Shown: positions 8,027 through 19,310, counted from the stretch's first letter. The stretch is 64,000 nucleotides of DNA from an uncultured Eubacteriales bacterium (GCA_902799045.1 CADBZH010000008.1:1-64000); one strand, 5' to 3'. The notes: generated from the letters alone by a model not told the origin. Translations and numbers: made by a program.

Positions 8027-9925
8027 ATGAACGAGAAAAGAAACGCCGCTCAGCGCGGGGCCCCAAAGCGCCCGGCCAGGGCCAGGCGGCTTCGCCAGCG
8101 GCGGATCAGGAATATCGCCGTCGCCTCGCTGTGCCTCACGTCGGCGCTGATCCTGGGCAGCCTGATCGCCCTGAACGCCCTGACGCCGAAGCAGCGGCCC
8201 GCCGCGCCGGAGGTGGAGGTCGCCGCGCCGCCGCTGGGCGGGCTCGATTACGACGGCCCCGCCCTCGACACGGTGCCGCGGCCCGCGCCCACGCAGGACG
8301 CCATCCCGATCCCCACCGAAGCGCCGACCGCCGAACCCACCGCAGCCCCGGTCACGCCGGAGCCCACCGCCACGCTGGAGCCGGTGCCGGAGACCCAGCA
8401 GAAGCCCGCGGACGGGCTGTCCGCGGCCATGTACCGCCAGGCGGCGGCCCCCGGCGCGGAGTATACCGACCCGGCGCTGAACAACCTGCTGCGCGACACC
8501 AAGGTGATCGACGACGGCAGCGCCGTCTTCACCGCGGATTCCGGGATCCACATGGGCGCCTCCAGCGAATACACGGTGCTGGAGGGCGTGACCACGTTCC
8601 GCGGCAGCAACTACCGCGACGGCGGCGCCTACGGCCTGATCCCGGACGATCCCTCCGCACTGCTGGTGGCCTGGCAGAAGCGCATCCACGGCATCGACAA
8701 CTGGACCGGCGTGGGCTGGACCGGCCAGGCCAGCGCGATTCGCTGGCCGGCGGATCTGCGCGCCCGGATGAACATCAGCCGCGCCAAGAAGGCCAGGGAC
8801 GGCCTGGTGGAGGTGATCTACGCCACGCTGGACGGCCATATCTACTTCCTGGACATGGCCGACGGCGAAGAGACCCGCAAGGCCATCAACATCGGCGCGC
8901 CCATCAAGGGCAGCCTGGCCGTCGATCCCCGCGGCGTGCCCCTTCTGTACTGCGGACAGGGCATCTACGAGGTGAGCGGCAAGCGCGTGGCCTGCGGCAC
9001 CCGCATCTGGAGCCTGATCGACCAGAAGCAGCTGTTCTTCCTCGACGGCAAGGACCCCAACGCCCACCGCAACTGGTATGCCTTCGACTGTTCGCCGCTG
9101 GTGGACGCCGCCACCGACACGCTGATCACCGCCGGTGAAAACGGCGTGCTCTACAGGGTGAAGCTGAACACCGTCCAGCGCGCCGGCTCGGTATCCATCG
9201 ACCCGACCGTCACCCGCTATACCTACCAGCAGACCGCCGACGGCAAGCTGGGCACCGAGAACTCCATCGCCGTCTACAACAACTACGTCTACTTCGCCAC
9301 GAACCTGGGCATCATACAGTGCGTGGACCTGAACACCATGCGGCTGGTATGGAGCTTCGACGCCCGGGACGACACCGACGCCTCGCTGGTCATCGAGCCG
9401 GAGGGCGACGGCCTGGTGGCCCTCTACGCCGTCAACGAGCTGGACAAGCGCGGCCACGACGGCGCCTGCCAGATGTTCAAGCTGAACGCGCTGACCGGCG
9501 AGCTGATCTGGGCGCGGGATTCCGACCCGATCCACCAGGAGGACGAAAACGGTGGCGGCGGCTTTGCCACCCCGGCCGTGGGCAAGGGCGAGCTTGCGAA
9601 CCTGGTGTTCTTCCACATCTGCCGCACGGTGGATTCCCGGGGCATGCTCTACGCGCTGGACAAGCAGACCGGCGAGACCGTCTGGTCCCTTCCGATGAAG
9701 AGCTACGGCTGGTCCTCCCCCACCTGCCTGTATTCCGCCAACGGCAAGGGCTACGTGCTGGTGGGCAGCTCCAGCGGCAGGCTGTCGCTGCTGGACGGCC
9801 TCACCGGCGCTCCGGTCGCCCAGGCCGAGCTGAACGGCAACATCGAGGGCACCCCCGTCGTGTTCGACGACATGATCGTCGTCGGAACGCGCGGGAGCAT
9901 GATCTACGGGATCAAAATCTTGTAG
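8027..9925 (+). CDS. Membrane-anchored PQQ-like beta-propeller repeat protein
   Basis: Predicted extracytoplasmic protein. A basic N-terminus is followed by one membrane helix at about residues 30-50 (IAVASLCLTSALILGSLIAL) and a Pro/Thr/Glu-rich linker to about 130. A large beta-propeller domain follows with repeats of the type GxVYFxDxxTG: DGHIYFLDMADGE, NYVYFATNLGIIQCVDL, GMLYALDKQTGETVW, GSSSGRLSLLDGLTG. Such propellers scaffold or bind ligands, and nothing here implies that PQQ is bound. ATG 8027 is preferred over GTG 8015 because AGGTGA (8013-8018) is well spaced from it. It is a lone rightward gene. Function unknown. Confidence 0.82.
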   Translation: MNEKRNAAQRGAPKRPARARRLRQRRIRNIAVASLCLTSALILGSLIALNALTPKQRPAAPEVEVAAPPLGGLDYDGPALDTVPRPAPTQDAIPIPTEAPTAEPTAAPVTPEPTATLEPVPETQQKPADGLSAAMYRQAAAPGAEYTDPALNNLLRDTKVIDDGSAVFTADSGIHMGASSEYTVLEGVTTFRGSNYRDGGAYGLIPDDPSALLVAWQKRIHGIDNWTGVGWTGQASAIRWPADLRARMNISRAKKARDGLVEVIYATLDGHIYFLDMADGEETRKAINIGAPIKGSLAVDPRGVPLLYCGQGIYEVSGKRVACGTRIWSLIDQKQLFFLDGKDPNAHRNWYAFDCSPLVDAATDTLITAGENGVLYRVKLNTVQRAGSVSIDPTVTRYTYQQTADGKLGTENSIAVYNNYVYFATNLGIIQCVDLNTMRLVWSFDARDDTDASLVIEPEGDGLVALYAVNELDKRGHDGACQMFKLNALTGELIWARDSDPIHQEDENGGGGFATPAVGKGELANLVFFHICRTVDSRGMLYALDKQTGETVWSLPMKSYGWSSPTCLYSANGKGYVLVGSSSGRLSLLDGLTGAPVAQAELNGNIEGTPVVFDDMIVVGTRGSMIYGIKIL

Positions 9926-10033
9926 GGAGTGGGAATGGTCGCTGCCGCGCGGCTGAAGCACAGGAGCCCGAATACATAACTACAGATCCTGCGTTTCGTC
10001 ATGAACCCGGACGGCGGTCGCGAATTGCGCGCC

Positions 10034-10765
10034 CTACTCCCTCTCCGTCAACACGCCGCTCACGCAGAAGCACTTCTTCTCCTCCGAGAAGCCGCGGAAG
10101 CTGAAGGCGTCGCCGTCGCGCACCAGCTCGGTGCGGATCGTCTCGCCGGGGCGGATCTCCCGGTCGTAGCTGACGCTGAATTCCTTCACCCGCTTTTCCG
10201 ACAGCGCGTCGTGGCCGAGGGCGTTCATCGCCCAGTCCAGGTAGCGGGTGTTGTTCACGTGGCCGTTCAGGTCAAAATCCACGTAGGGCGGCACGAGCGT
10301 GCTCTCCGCCGCCTCGCCCGCCAGGGGCCGGGCCATGCCGATGGGGATGCCCGCGGGCATGTCGGCATTTTCGGGCAGGTGGCGCAGCACCTCGTCGCTG
10401 TTCACCACCCGGCGGGTGTCCAGGTCCATCAGCAGCCACAGGCTGGTCGCCGCGCCGATCGCGTTGCCCTCGGCGTCCCGGATCGCGTTCACGCGGGGAT
10501 AGAACAGGTGCTTCGGCGGCAGCGGCCAGGTGGCCACCGACACCGTCTCGTTCATCCGGGGCAGCCGGTCCATCACCACGCGGGTGCGCGACAGCACCCA
10601 GGCGATGCCCAGCCCGTCCATCACGGGCCGGCCGATGCCCAGCCGTTCACAGTGGGCGCCCGCCGTCTCCTGCATGGCCTCCAGGATGGCGCTCGGCTTC
10701 CAGCCGCCCCGCATGTCGCAAAGGGGCGTGCGCAGCAAAATCGCTTCGGTATAGCTCTTTTCCAT
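10034..10765 (-). CDS. Acyl-ACP thioesterase (FatA/FatB-like)
   Basis: Cytoplasmic double-hotdog enzyme that releases fatty acids from acyl carrier protein. The N-terminal hotdog has the ligand-lining segment AILEAMQETAGAHCERLG. The second hotdog has the catalytic block DFDLNGHVNNTRYLDW, matching the family's Asp-x-Asn-x-His motif. Length (243) is typical of bacterial members. It is alone on the minus strand with its own promoter (10786-10814). Chain-length preference cannot be read from the sequence. Confidence 0.88.
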   Translation of the reverse strand: MEKSYTEAILLRTPLCDMRGGWKPSAILEAMQETAGAHCERLGIGRPVMDGLGIAWVLSRTRVVMDRLPRMNETVSVATWPLPPKHLFYPRVNAIRDAEGNAIGAATSLWLLMDLDTRRVVNSDEVLRHLPENADMPAGIPIGMARPLAGEAAESTLVPPYVDFDLNGHVNNTRYLDWAMNALGHDALSEKRVKEFSVSYDREIRPGETIRTELVRDGDAFSFRGFSEEKKCFCVSGVLTERE

Positions 10766-10785
10766 ATCGATTCACCTCTCCCTTG

Positions 10786-10814
10786 AATCTACCACATTTT
10801 GGCGCTGAATTCAA
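10786..10814 (-). promoter_or_regulatory. Sigma-A promoter of the acyl-ACP thioesterase
   Basis: On the minus strand TTGAAT and TAGATT are separated by 17 bp, 21 bp upstream of the ATG. Confidence 0.65.
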
Positions 10815-10876
10815 GCCTCGAGCTTGCCATCCATGGTGACTCCTGCGAATAGACGGGGAGACGGCCTCATCCGTCA

Positions 10877-10907
10877 AAGACGCCTTCCCCTTTGGGGAAG
10901 GCGTCTT
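10877..10907 (-). terminator. Terminator hairpin (R4-type repeat) downstream of the ROK gene
   Basis: A perfect 14-bp stem, AAGACGCCTTCCCC with its complement around a 3-nt loop, sits 15 bp beyond the ROK stop and is followed by TTTG on the minus strand. The flanking CTCATCCGT words relate it to repeat R4, so a dispersed repeat may serve as terminator here. Confidence 0.6.
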
Positions 10908-10922
10908 GGGTGGGATACGGCC

Positions 10923-12155
10923 TCATCCGTTGGTGATCGTGAACACCTTGTCCAGGAAATACTGGGCCAGGCCGATGCTTTCGGCGTCAGGGCCGGCCAG
11001 CGCGTAGCTCAGCTCCAGGTGGCGCACCAGCAGCGAGCGGGAGAGCAGCGCGTGGTACAGCTCCAAAAGGAAGGGCTCGCCGAGGATCTCGACGCCGCCG
11101 CCCAAGGCGACGCGCCGCATGCCGGAGCTGCAGAGCACGCTGTAGAGCCCGAAGGCCAGCAGCCGCGCGGAGTTCAGCACGGAGTCGCGCAGCGGCGGCT
11201 CCTTCTCATAGCGCAGGGCCAGCTCCTCGAAGGACTTCGGCGGCTCGATGCCCGCCGCCCCGGCGGCCTTCCGGGCGTCCTCCAGGATGGCGTCCTGGCT
11301 CACGTAGCGCTCCAGGCAGCCCCGGTTGCCGCAGGGGCAGGGCTTGCCGTTGTAGTCGATGGTGAAGTGTCCGATCTCCCCGGCTACGTCATAGGGGCCG
11401 GTGTAGATGTTGCCGCGGGCGATCAGCGCGCAGCTGATGCGGTTGCGAATCTCCACAAACACCAGGTCCAGCGTCTCCGGATCGTCGGGATAGGCGGCGT
11501 CCAGGCGCTTTTTTTCGGCATAGGCCAGGCTCTTGGTGCCGTTGAACAAGTAGACCGGCAGGCCGATCCGGTCGCGGAAGCGGCAGATGGCCTCCTCGGA
11601 CAGGTCCACGCCCAGGCTGGTCTGGTTGATGAACGTGCGCTGGCTCTGCAAATACAGGCCGGGCAGGTTCAGCCCCACCACCAGCGCCTGATCGCGGTTG
11701 AAGCGCCTGGCACGGCGGGAGAGGATATGCTCAAACAGCGCGGCATAGCGGTCGCCGGCGTCCCCGGCGGGCAGCTCAGAGGAGGGGAAGGGATAAAACG
11801 CGCTCTCGATGACCCGGCAATCCAGGTTCAGCAGCGCGTACTGCACGCCCTCGCGCAGCAACGTGAACACCACCAGCTGGCGGCATTCGCTGTTCAGGCG
11901 CAGGCTGATGGGCCGGCGGCCGGGCAGCGAGGTCTGCGTGGGGCCGACCTCGTCGATCAGGCCGCGGTCGGCCAGCTCCTCCACCAGCACGGACACGCTG
12001 GTGGCGCTCAGCTTCATCGTGCGCACCAGCTCCGCCCGGGACTTGCACTTGCCGCTGCGCACCAGGTCAAATATGCGCTTGATGTTGGCTTCCTTCACCT
12101 GTTGCTGGTAACCGGAACGAGCCGCGCCGACCGTTTCCAGAGGCAGATATTTCAT
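10923..12155 (-). CDS. ROK-family transcriptional regulator (NagC/XylR type)
   Basis: Predicted sugar-responsive DNA-binding regulator. The N-terminal winged helix-turn-helix (about residues 18-75) includes NIKRIFDLVRSGKCKSRAEL and SVSVLVEELADRGLI. The ROK domain follows, with the zinc signature CPCGNRGCLERY and the AGEIGHFTI segment before it. Length (410) is normal for ROK repressors. ATG 12155 has AGGAGG upstream; the reading to 12233 is rejected because it covers the promoter. The target operon and ligand are not evident. The sugar transporter at 50-56 kb is one candidate, but it is far away. Confidence 0.9.
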   Translation of the reverse strand: MKYLPLETVGAARSGYQQQVKEANIKRIFDLVRSGKCKSRAELVRTMKLSATSVSVLVEELADRGLIDEVGPTQTSLPGRRPISLRLNSECRQLVVFTLLREGVQYALLNLDCRVIESAFYPFPSSELPAGDAGDRYAALFEHILSRRARRFNRDQALVVGLNLPGLYLQSQRTFINQTSLGVDLSEEAICRFRDRIGLPVYLFNGTKSLAYAEKKRLDAAYPDDPETLDLVFVEIRNRISCALIARGNIYTGPYDVAGEIGHFTIDYNGKPCPCGNRGCLERYVSQDAILEDARKAAGAAGIEPPKSFEELALRYEKEPPLRDSVLNSARLLAFGLYSVLCSSGMRRVALGGGVEILGEPFLLELYHALLSRSLLVRHLELSYALAGPDAESIGLAQYFLDKVFTITNG

Positions 12156-12245
12156 GTGGGATTCCTCCTTCTGAGGGGGTCGAACCCAAACCGGCGCGGT
12201 TTGTGGACCGCAGAGACGGTACATAGGTGACAATTATATAGGGTA

Positions 12246-12274
12246 AGTGTAGCATATTAATGAGGATTTTTCAA
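12246..12274 (-). promoter_or_regulatory. Sigma-A promoter of the ROK regulator
   Basis: TTGAAA and TACACT separated by 17 bp on the minus strand, about 90 bp upstream of the ATG, in a locally A+T-rich stretch. A second TATAAT (around 12233-12238) lies closer to the gene. Confidence 0.6.
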
Positions 12275-12388
12275 GCAGTTTTGAATAAATTAATACAGGA
12301 CGGACCCGAATCCGGATGAGGGGGTTCTTCGCGAAAGGTTGAAGGATCTGTACGTTCCGTTTTCCTGATCCTGTACAATTCCAATAAA

Positions 12389-12417
12389 GGGCCGCAGTTC
12401 GATGGGAACTGCGGCCC
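12389..12417 (-). terminator. Rho-independent terminator of groES-groEL
   Basis: GGGCCGCAGTTC (12389-12400) pairs perfectly with GAACTGCGGCCC (12406-12417). On the minus strand TTTATT follows. It is 20 bp beyond the groEL stop. Confidence 0.85.
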
Positions 12418-12436
12418 GAATGGGTTCATTGGGGGA

Positions 12437-13974
<1,538 letters not shown>

Positions 13975-13991
13975 GTTTATTTCCTCCTATA

Positions 13992-14334
<343 letters not shown>

Positions 14335-14428
14335 CCCTTGCAGATCATAGTTTAACCATTATATATGGAAAAATCAAGCCCCTAAGGGCCTGTTTTTGTG
14401 TTAAATATTTGGGAATTCGGGAAAAGGG

Positions 14429-14530
14429 AGCAGGGATCAGGAATGGCGGCTGCCGCGCGGAATATCAAATGCTTGCCCACCGCAGTGGGGAAGTCCCCGC
14501 GAAGCCGGGGATGGGGCGCCCCTTTGCAAC
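14429..14530. repeat. Short dispersed repeats between groES and the DUF6465-like gene
   Basis: Contains GGGATCAGGAATGGCGGCTG, related to sequence at 3740-3780 (minus) and 9927-9955. Also contains CCACCGCAGTGGGGAAG, whose complement recurs at about 59405-59430. No open reading frame here is convincing. Confidence 0.55.
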
Positions 14531-14584
14531 AAAAAAACGGCCCATCGCTTCGCAATGAACCGCGTCTTTGTAATTCGCAACGAA

Positions 14585-14791
14585 TTACAGGTCAACGCTG
14601 CCTTCAACTTCCTTGTTGACGACGTAGTAGACCTTGGCTTCCTCGGGCTTCACATAGATGTCCAGGTCGGCGATCTCGGTCAGCTTGTGGCCGGCGTCCT
14701 TCCAATTCTTCTTCACGTTCGCCTCAACGGCAGCCAGGTCGAACTCCTGACCGTTGAACTGCAGAACGAACTGCTCGTTGATCTTAGCCAT
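14585..14791 (-). CDS. Small DUF6465-like protein
   Basis: A 68-residue acidic cytoplasmic protein beginning MAKINEQFVLQFNGQEFDLA and ending with YVKPEEAKVYYVVNKEVEGSVDL-type sequence. The pattern 'VKPEE-x-YYVVN-x(4)-GS-x-DL' resembles the small DUF6465 family of Clostridia; this is from memory, not a search. It has its own promoter at 14856-14884 and a good ribosome-binding site (AGGAGG) before the ATG. Function unknown. Confidence 0.75.
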   Translation of the reverse strand: MAKINEQFVLQFNGQEFDLAAVEANVKKNWKDAGHKLTEIADLDIYVKPEEAKVYYVVNKEVEGSVDL

Positions 14792-14855
14792 GGTGTTACC
14801 TCCTGTCCAATTTCGGAAATGCCTGCACAACGCATACTGCATTCTGCTGCAAATA

Positions 14856-14884
14856 ATATAGCAAATTGAACGTAAACTTGCAAG
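14856..14884 (-). promoter_or_regulatory. Sigma-A promoter of the DUF6465-like gene
   Basis: TTGCAA and TATATT spaced by 17 bp on the minus strand, 65 bp upstream of the ATG. Confidence 0.7.
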
Positions 14885-14997
14885 ATTAATCATGTGAAAT
14901 TGCACTTTGAAAATTAGGCAACCCTCACAAACCTTTTTCCCGGCCTCGCCGGGATTGCCGGTCATTTTAAGAAAATGGGGCAAAACGGCGGCCGGGA

Positions 14998-16317
14998 TCA
15001 GGAATGCGCCGCCTTCCAGGCCTTGATTTGCTTCAGCCGCGCCCGCAGCGCCGCCTCCTCGCCCTGGTCGGTGGGGCGATAGTATTCCCGGCCCAGCAGC
15101 GATTCCGGCAGGCAGGTCATGTCGGTCAGCTTGTCCTCGGCGTCGTGGGCGTATTGATAGCCCGCGCCATAGCCCACTTCCTTCATCAACCCGGTGACGG
15201 CGTTGCGCAGGTGCAGCGGCACCGGCTCGCTGAGCGCATTTTCGGCGTCGCGTTTGGCGGTCTCGTAAGCCGCGTACAGCGCGTTGGACTTCGGCGCGAG
15301 GGCCATGTAGACCACGGCCTGCGTCAGGTGGACGCTGCATTCCGGCATGCCGATGAGCCGACAGGCCTCGAAGGCCGCCACGGCCTGCTGCAGCGCCCGG
15401 GGATCTGAAAGGCCCACGTCCTCGCTGGCGAAGCGGGTGACGCGCCGGGCGATGTAGATCGGGTCCTCCCCGGCCTCCAGCATCCGCGCCAGCCAGTACA
15501 CGGCGGCCTGGGGGTCGGAGTTGCGCATGGACTTGTGCAGCGCGGAGATCAGGTTGTAATGCTCCTCGCCGCCCTTGTCGTAGAGCAGCGATTTCTTCGA
15601 GATGCACTGGGCGAGGGTCTCCTCGGTGACGGCGGTGCGGCCCTCGGCGTCCAGCTCGCCGTTCAGCACGGCCATTTCCAGCGTGGAGAGGGCCACCCGG
15701 GCATCGCCGTTGGCGAACACGGCGATCCGGCCCAGCATCTCCTCCGGCATCGAAACGGCCTGGCCGCCGAAGCCCCGGGGGTCGGTCAGCGCGTGCCGCA
15801 GCAGGCCCGTCAGCTCCTCGGTGGACAGCGCCTGCAGCACGAACACCTTGCACCGGCTCAGCAGCGCCGCGTTCACCTCGAAGGACGGGTTTTCCGTGGT
15901 CGCGCCGATCAGCACGATGCTGCCCTTTTCCACAAAGGGCAGGAAGGCGTCCTGCTGGGCCTTGTTGAAGCGGTGGATCTCATCCACGAACACGATGGTG
16001 CGCTCGCCGAAGCGCCGGTTGTCCTCGGCCTGCTGCATCACGCCGCGAATCTCCTTGATGCCGCTGGTGACGGCGGAGAAATCGATGAAGGCGGACTTTG
16101 TGCGCCGGGCGATGATCCGCGCCAGCGTGGTCTTGCCCACCCCCGGCGGGCCCCAGAAGATCATCGAGGACACCTGGTCGCCCTCGATCAGCCGGCGCAG
16201 CACCTTGCCCTCGCCCAGCAGGTGCCTCTGCCCGGCGAATTCCTCCAGCGTCTGCGGGCGCAGCCGCGCCGCCAGCGGCTGTGAAGCCGGGCGGTCGAAA
16301 AAGGTCATCTGTTCCAT
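14998..16317 (-). CDS. rarA: Replication-associated recombination protein A (RarA/MgsA AAA ATPase)
   Basis: Clamp-loader-like AAA+ ATPase acting at stalled replication forks. MEQMTFFDRPASQPLAARLR matches the family's N-terminus. Walker A is GPPGVGKTTLAR, Walker B is IVFVDEIHRFNKAQQD, and the arginine-finger region includes LLSRCKVFVL. The C-terminal tetramerisation domain has SALHKSMRNSDPQAAVYWLARML, a hallmark. ATG 16317 is preceded by GGAGG; the longer frame to 16374 covers the promoter. Length 439 is normal. Single gene with its own promoter. Confidence 0.95.
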   Translation of the reverse strand: MEQMTFFDRPASQPLAARLRPQTLEEFAGQRHLLGEGKVLRRLIEGDQVSSMIFWGPPGVGKTTLARIIARRTKSAFIDFSAVTSGIKEIRGVMQQAEDNRRFGERTIVFVDEIHRFNKAQQDAFLPFVEKGSIVLIGATTENPSFEVNAALLSRCKVFVLQALSTEELTGLLRHALTDPRGFGGQAVSMPEEMLGRIAVFANGDARVALSTLEMAVLNGELDAEGRTAVTEETLAQCISKKSLLYDKGGEEHYNLISALHKSMRNSDPQAAVYWLARMLEAGEDPIYIARRVTRFASEDVGLSDPRALQQAVAAFEACRLIGMPECSVHLTQAVVYMALAPKSNALYAAYETAKRDAENALSEPVPLHLRNAVTGLMKEVGYGAGYQYAHDAEDKLTDMTCLPESLLGREYYRPTDQGEEAALRARLKQIKAWKAAHS

Positions 16318-16345
16318 GGGAACCTCCGTTGCGTTTGCTATCCTT

Positions 16346-16374
16346 ATTATAGCGGCCCCGGCGGAGGATGGCAA
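16346..16374 (-). promoter_or_regulatory. Sigma-A promoter of rarA
   Basis: TTGCCA, 17 bp, TATAAT on the minus strand, about 30 bp upstream of the ATG. Confidence 0.75.
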
Positions 16375-16498
16375 GTCAGGACATCATCATTGACTGTCAT
16401 GGGCGGAAACGACCTCATCCGACACGGCTCCGCCGTGCCGCCTGCCGGGCCTGCCGTCCGGGCGCTCGAACCCCCAAAAGAGAAGGCCCCGTTCCAGC

Positions 16499-19249
16499 CT
16501 ACACCTCACCCAGCAGCGCCTCGGTGTCCCGCACGGAGGCCTCTTCGTCGCGCCTCGGATCGGGCACGGATTTCTCCGGGAACCGGGCGCGAACGGCCTC
16601 GCGCAGGCCGCGGAGCAGCTCGCCGGATTCCAGCGCCTCCCAGGGGCAGATGAAGGGGTCCAGCTTCGCGGGCCAGAGGATGTGGCCGGGATTGCCCCGC
16701 CGCACGTAGGCCGTCACCTGCTCCAGGCCGGCCGGGCACCAGCCCAGCGCCAGCTTCATCCGGTTGCGGCGTAGGTGCTCGCCCTGCACCGCGCGCTCCA
16801 GGTGGTCGCCCTCCTTCAGCCAGCGGGTGTAGCGCTCGCCCAGCCGCGCGGCCTCGTCGCCCGCGCCGTAGAGCCGCCAGCCCGGCAGGTCGATGCCCGC
16901 CTGATGCAGCCGATAGGGCAGGCTCTGGGCCGCCGCCCGGGCCACGTCGCGATTGTACTGCCGCCGGTAGAAGCCGCCGAGGGCGGCGTGCCGGGCGTCG
17001 CGGGTGTTCGGCAGGCCGATGAACAGCATGTGGGCCTGTCGGGCACGGCGCTCCAGCGGATCCTCCCGCAGGGCGTCCGGCGCGTACATCGTGGCCATGC
17101 CGAACGGGAACAGCTCGTACCGGCCGCCTCCGCCCGTCGCGCCCTCCGGCCCCTCGGTGAGGCTCCCGGCGAGCCACCCCTCCAGGGGATGCGGCACGTA
17201 CACGGCGATGAACGGCGGCTTTTCCGCCTCCGGGTCGCGTCGCAGCAGGGCTCCGCGCAGCAGCGCCGCCAGCCGCAGGTTCAGCGCGTCGTCCGGGGTG
17301 GCGATCACGTAGTAGTTTCCCGCCAGAAGGCCCTCCGCCGCCAACACGGCCTCATGGGCGCATTCGTGGAACGCGGGCATCGCCGCGACCAGCTCCGGCG
17401 AGGCGGCAATGCCGGGGCACAGCTGCCCGAGTCGGCGGCCCATGGCCTGCGCTCCCTCGCCATAGACCCCGATCGAAAGTGCGGCCTCCTCCGGCAGCGG
17501 CAGCATCAGCGCCCGCCGCAGCACGGCCATGGCCACGTCGCCGCAGCCGATGATCCTGAGGTTCACCGGCGCGTCCGACGCCGCGCGCAGCCTCGGCAGG
17601 AACAGCGGCGCCTGGGCAAACAGGCCGTCCGCCGCGTCCAGCGCCGGATCGCACAGCCGCAGCCTGAAGTACAGCTCGCCCATGCCGGCAAACGCCGCGT
17701 CCAGCAGCAGCGCGGCATAGTCGTGCTCCGCCAGCACATACAGCTCCACGGCGTCCACCAAGTCCCAGGCCCGGTCCCCCAGCGACCGCGCGAGCCGCTG
17801 CAATTCGCCCAGCAGGGCAACCGCATCGCGCAGGTTCTGCCGCCAATCGTCGGAGAGCAGCGCGATCACCAGCTCCGGAAAGCGCGGTGCGCCGCCCCAA
17901 TAGACGCCCTGGGCCAGCGCCCGCAGCGCCTGCTCGGGGGATCGCTCCGCCCCCTCGCCGCACACGGTCACGTCCCAGCCGCCGGAAAGGCCCTCCATGA
18001 ACGCGCGGCCAGGGCCGGTCGGCGCGTTCACCAGGCAATAGCGCTTTTCGCCCGGCATGGCGGGCTTCTCCGCGGGCGACTTCTCCGACGCCAGCATCCA
18101 GTCCAGCCCCGCCAGGCGCTCGGCGGCCTTGTCGCTGCCGCCCTCCCGGGCCACGCGATAGGCGCTCACCGCCGCCTCGCGCTCGCCCTGGGCCTCGTAG
18201 ATCTGCCCCAGCATGAAGGCGCAGTGCGCGCCGTCCGCCCCGGGCATGCCCAGGCCCCGCTGATAGCAGCGGCGGGCGGATTCCAGGTTGCGGAGCGTCG
18301 CCAGCCGGGCGCTGCCGTGGTACCAGGCCGCGCCCATCTCGCGGATGGCCGGGCCGTAGCCCAGCTCCGCGGCGTGCTCCATGGCCTGTCGGGCGGGGCT
18401 GCCGGTGGCGTGTCGGCCCAGCTGGTAGAACGACTTCGGGTTCGCGTCCAGAAGCCCCAGCTCGTCATAGCGCAGGGCCTCCTTCTCGTCCCGCAGGCAG
18501 CCCTCGCCCGTGAAGCGCATCTCACCCAGGCGCACGTAGAGCATCGACTCGTCCACGGTCTCGGCGGGCCGGTTCAGCTGGCCGGCCACGCGCTCGAAGG
18601 CCTCGAAGGCGCGCTCGTGCCGGCCCTGCAAATCCAGCACTCGGGCGTAGCGAAGGCAGCCCGGGATGGAGGCGTCCTCGCGCAGGAAGTCGCAGTCGCC
18701 CGTCTCCCCGCCCTGCCAGAGCGCCTGGAGGATCCCGGCGGGCACGTCTTCCACCACCGCCAGCGTCAGCATCATCCGCGCCAGCGCCGCCGCCTCGTCC
18801 GCCTCGAAGAACACGTCCAGCCGGCCCGGCGCGCCGTTTTCGCCGCGGAGGATGTGCAGCCGCCCCTCCACCGCGGCGGGCAGGCGCACGTCGCCCAGCA
18901 CCTCGCGCAGCGCCGCGGCGTCGAACACGGCGTAGCCCTGCCGTGGCCAGAGCGCCTGATGGCACTTGCGGTGCATGTCCGAAGCCGTGCCACGCGCATC
19001 CGCCGCCAGCAGCTGCGCCAGCGACCGCCGCACGGACTTGTTTCGCGGATCGCTGTTGAAGAACCAGGTCAGGTTCGACTTCGATTTGTCCGCGTACTGC
19101 CTCACCAGCGCGTCCGGGAAAAACAGCGCGAACAGATCCTCCCGCAGCGGCCGCTGGGGCTGGCGGATGACCGGCCCGGCGCCCTCGGCGGGCTTGAACA
19201 GCGCGGCGAACAGGTCGTTCAACGTCTCGATAGTTGCTTGCGCGCCCAC
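16499..19249 (-). CDS. Large uncharacterised protein: TPR/Sel1 repeats, Rossmann-like middle, RyR-like C-terminus
   Basis: A 916-residue cytoplasmic protein without signal peptide or membrane helix. Residues about 200-380 carry TPR/Sel1-like helical repeats (YARVLDLQGRHERAFEAFERV, CAFMLGQIYEAQGEREAAVSAY). A middle part (about 560-720) looks like a nucleotide-binding Rossmann fold, with VNLRIIGCGDVAMAVLRRAL and YYVIATPDDALNLRLAALL. The C-terminal 150 residues contain RRQYNRDVARAAAQSLPYRL and PAKLDPFICPWEAL, which resemble prokaryotic RyR-domain proteins; this is inference without a search. Translation starts at GTG 19249, preceded by AGGGGGTGA. It has a strong promoter of its own. Function unknown; a ligand-sensing role is conceivable. 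Confidence 0.8.
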   Translation of the reverse strand: MGAQATIETLNDLFAALFKPAEGAGPVIRQPQRPLREDLFALFFPDALVRQYADKSKSNLTWFFNSDPRNKSVRRSLAQLLAADARGTASDMHRKCHQALWPRQGYAVFDAAALREVLGDVRLPAAVEGRLHILRGENGAPGRLDVFFEADEAAALARMMLTLAVVEDVPAGILQALWQGGETGDCDFLREDASIPGCLRYARVLDLQGRHERAFEAFERVAGQLNRPAETVDESMLYVRLGEMRFTGEGCLRDEKEALRYDELGLLDANPKSFYQLGRHATGSPARQAMEHAAELGYGPAIREMGAAWYHGSARLATLRNLESARRCYQRGLGMPGADGAHCAFMLGQIYEAQGEREAAVSAYRVAREGGSDKAAERLAGLDWMLASEKSPAEKPAMPGEKRYCLVNAPTGPGRAFMEGLSGGWDVTVCGEGAERSPEQALRALAQGVYWGGAPRFPELVIALLSDDWRQNLRDAVALLGELQRLARSLGDRAWDLVDAVELYVLAEHDYAALLLDAAFAGMGELYFRLRLCDPALDAADGLFAQAPLFLPRLRAASDAPVNLRIIGCGDVAMAVLRRALMLPLPEEAALSIGVYGEGAQAMGRRLGQLCPGIAASPELVAAMPAFHECAHEAVLAAEGLLAGNYYVIATPDDALNLRLAALLRGALLRRDPEAEKPPFIAVYVPHPLEGWLAGSLTEGPEGATGGGGRYELFPFGMATMYAPDALREDPLERRARQAHMLFIGLPNTRDARHAALGGFYRRQYNRDVARAAAQSLPYRLHQAGIDLPGWRLYGAGDEAARLGERYTRWLKEGDHLERAVQGEHLRRNRMKLALGWCPAGLEQVTAYVRRGNPGHILWPAKLDPFICPWEALESGELLRGLREAVRARFPEKSVPDPRRDEEASVRDTEALLGEV

Positions 19250-19281
19250 AGCGCGTCACCCCCTCGTTTTGCTCCCATTCA

Positions 19282-19310
19282 ATCATATCAGCGCGAGGGG
19301 GTTGCGTCAA
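19282..19310 (-). promoter_or_regulatory. Strong sigma-A promoter of the TPR/Rossmann/RyR-like gene
   Basis: TTGACG, 17 bp, TATGAT on the minus strand, giving a leader of about 25 nt before the GTG start. Confidence 0.75.
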
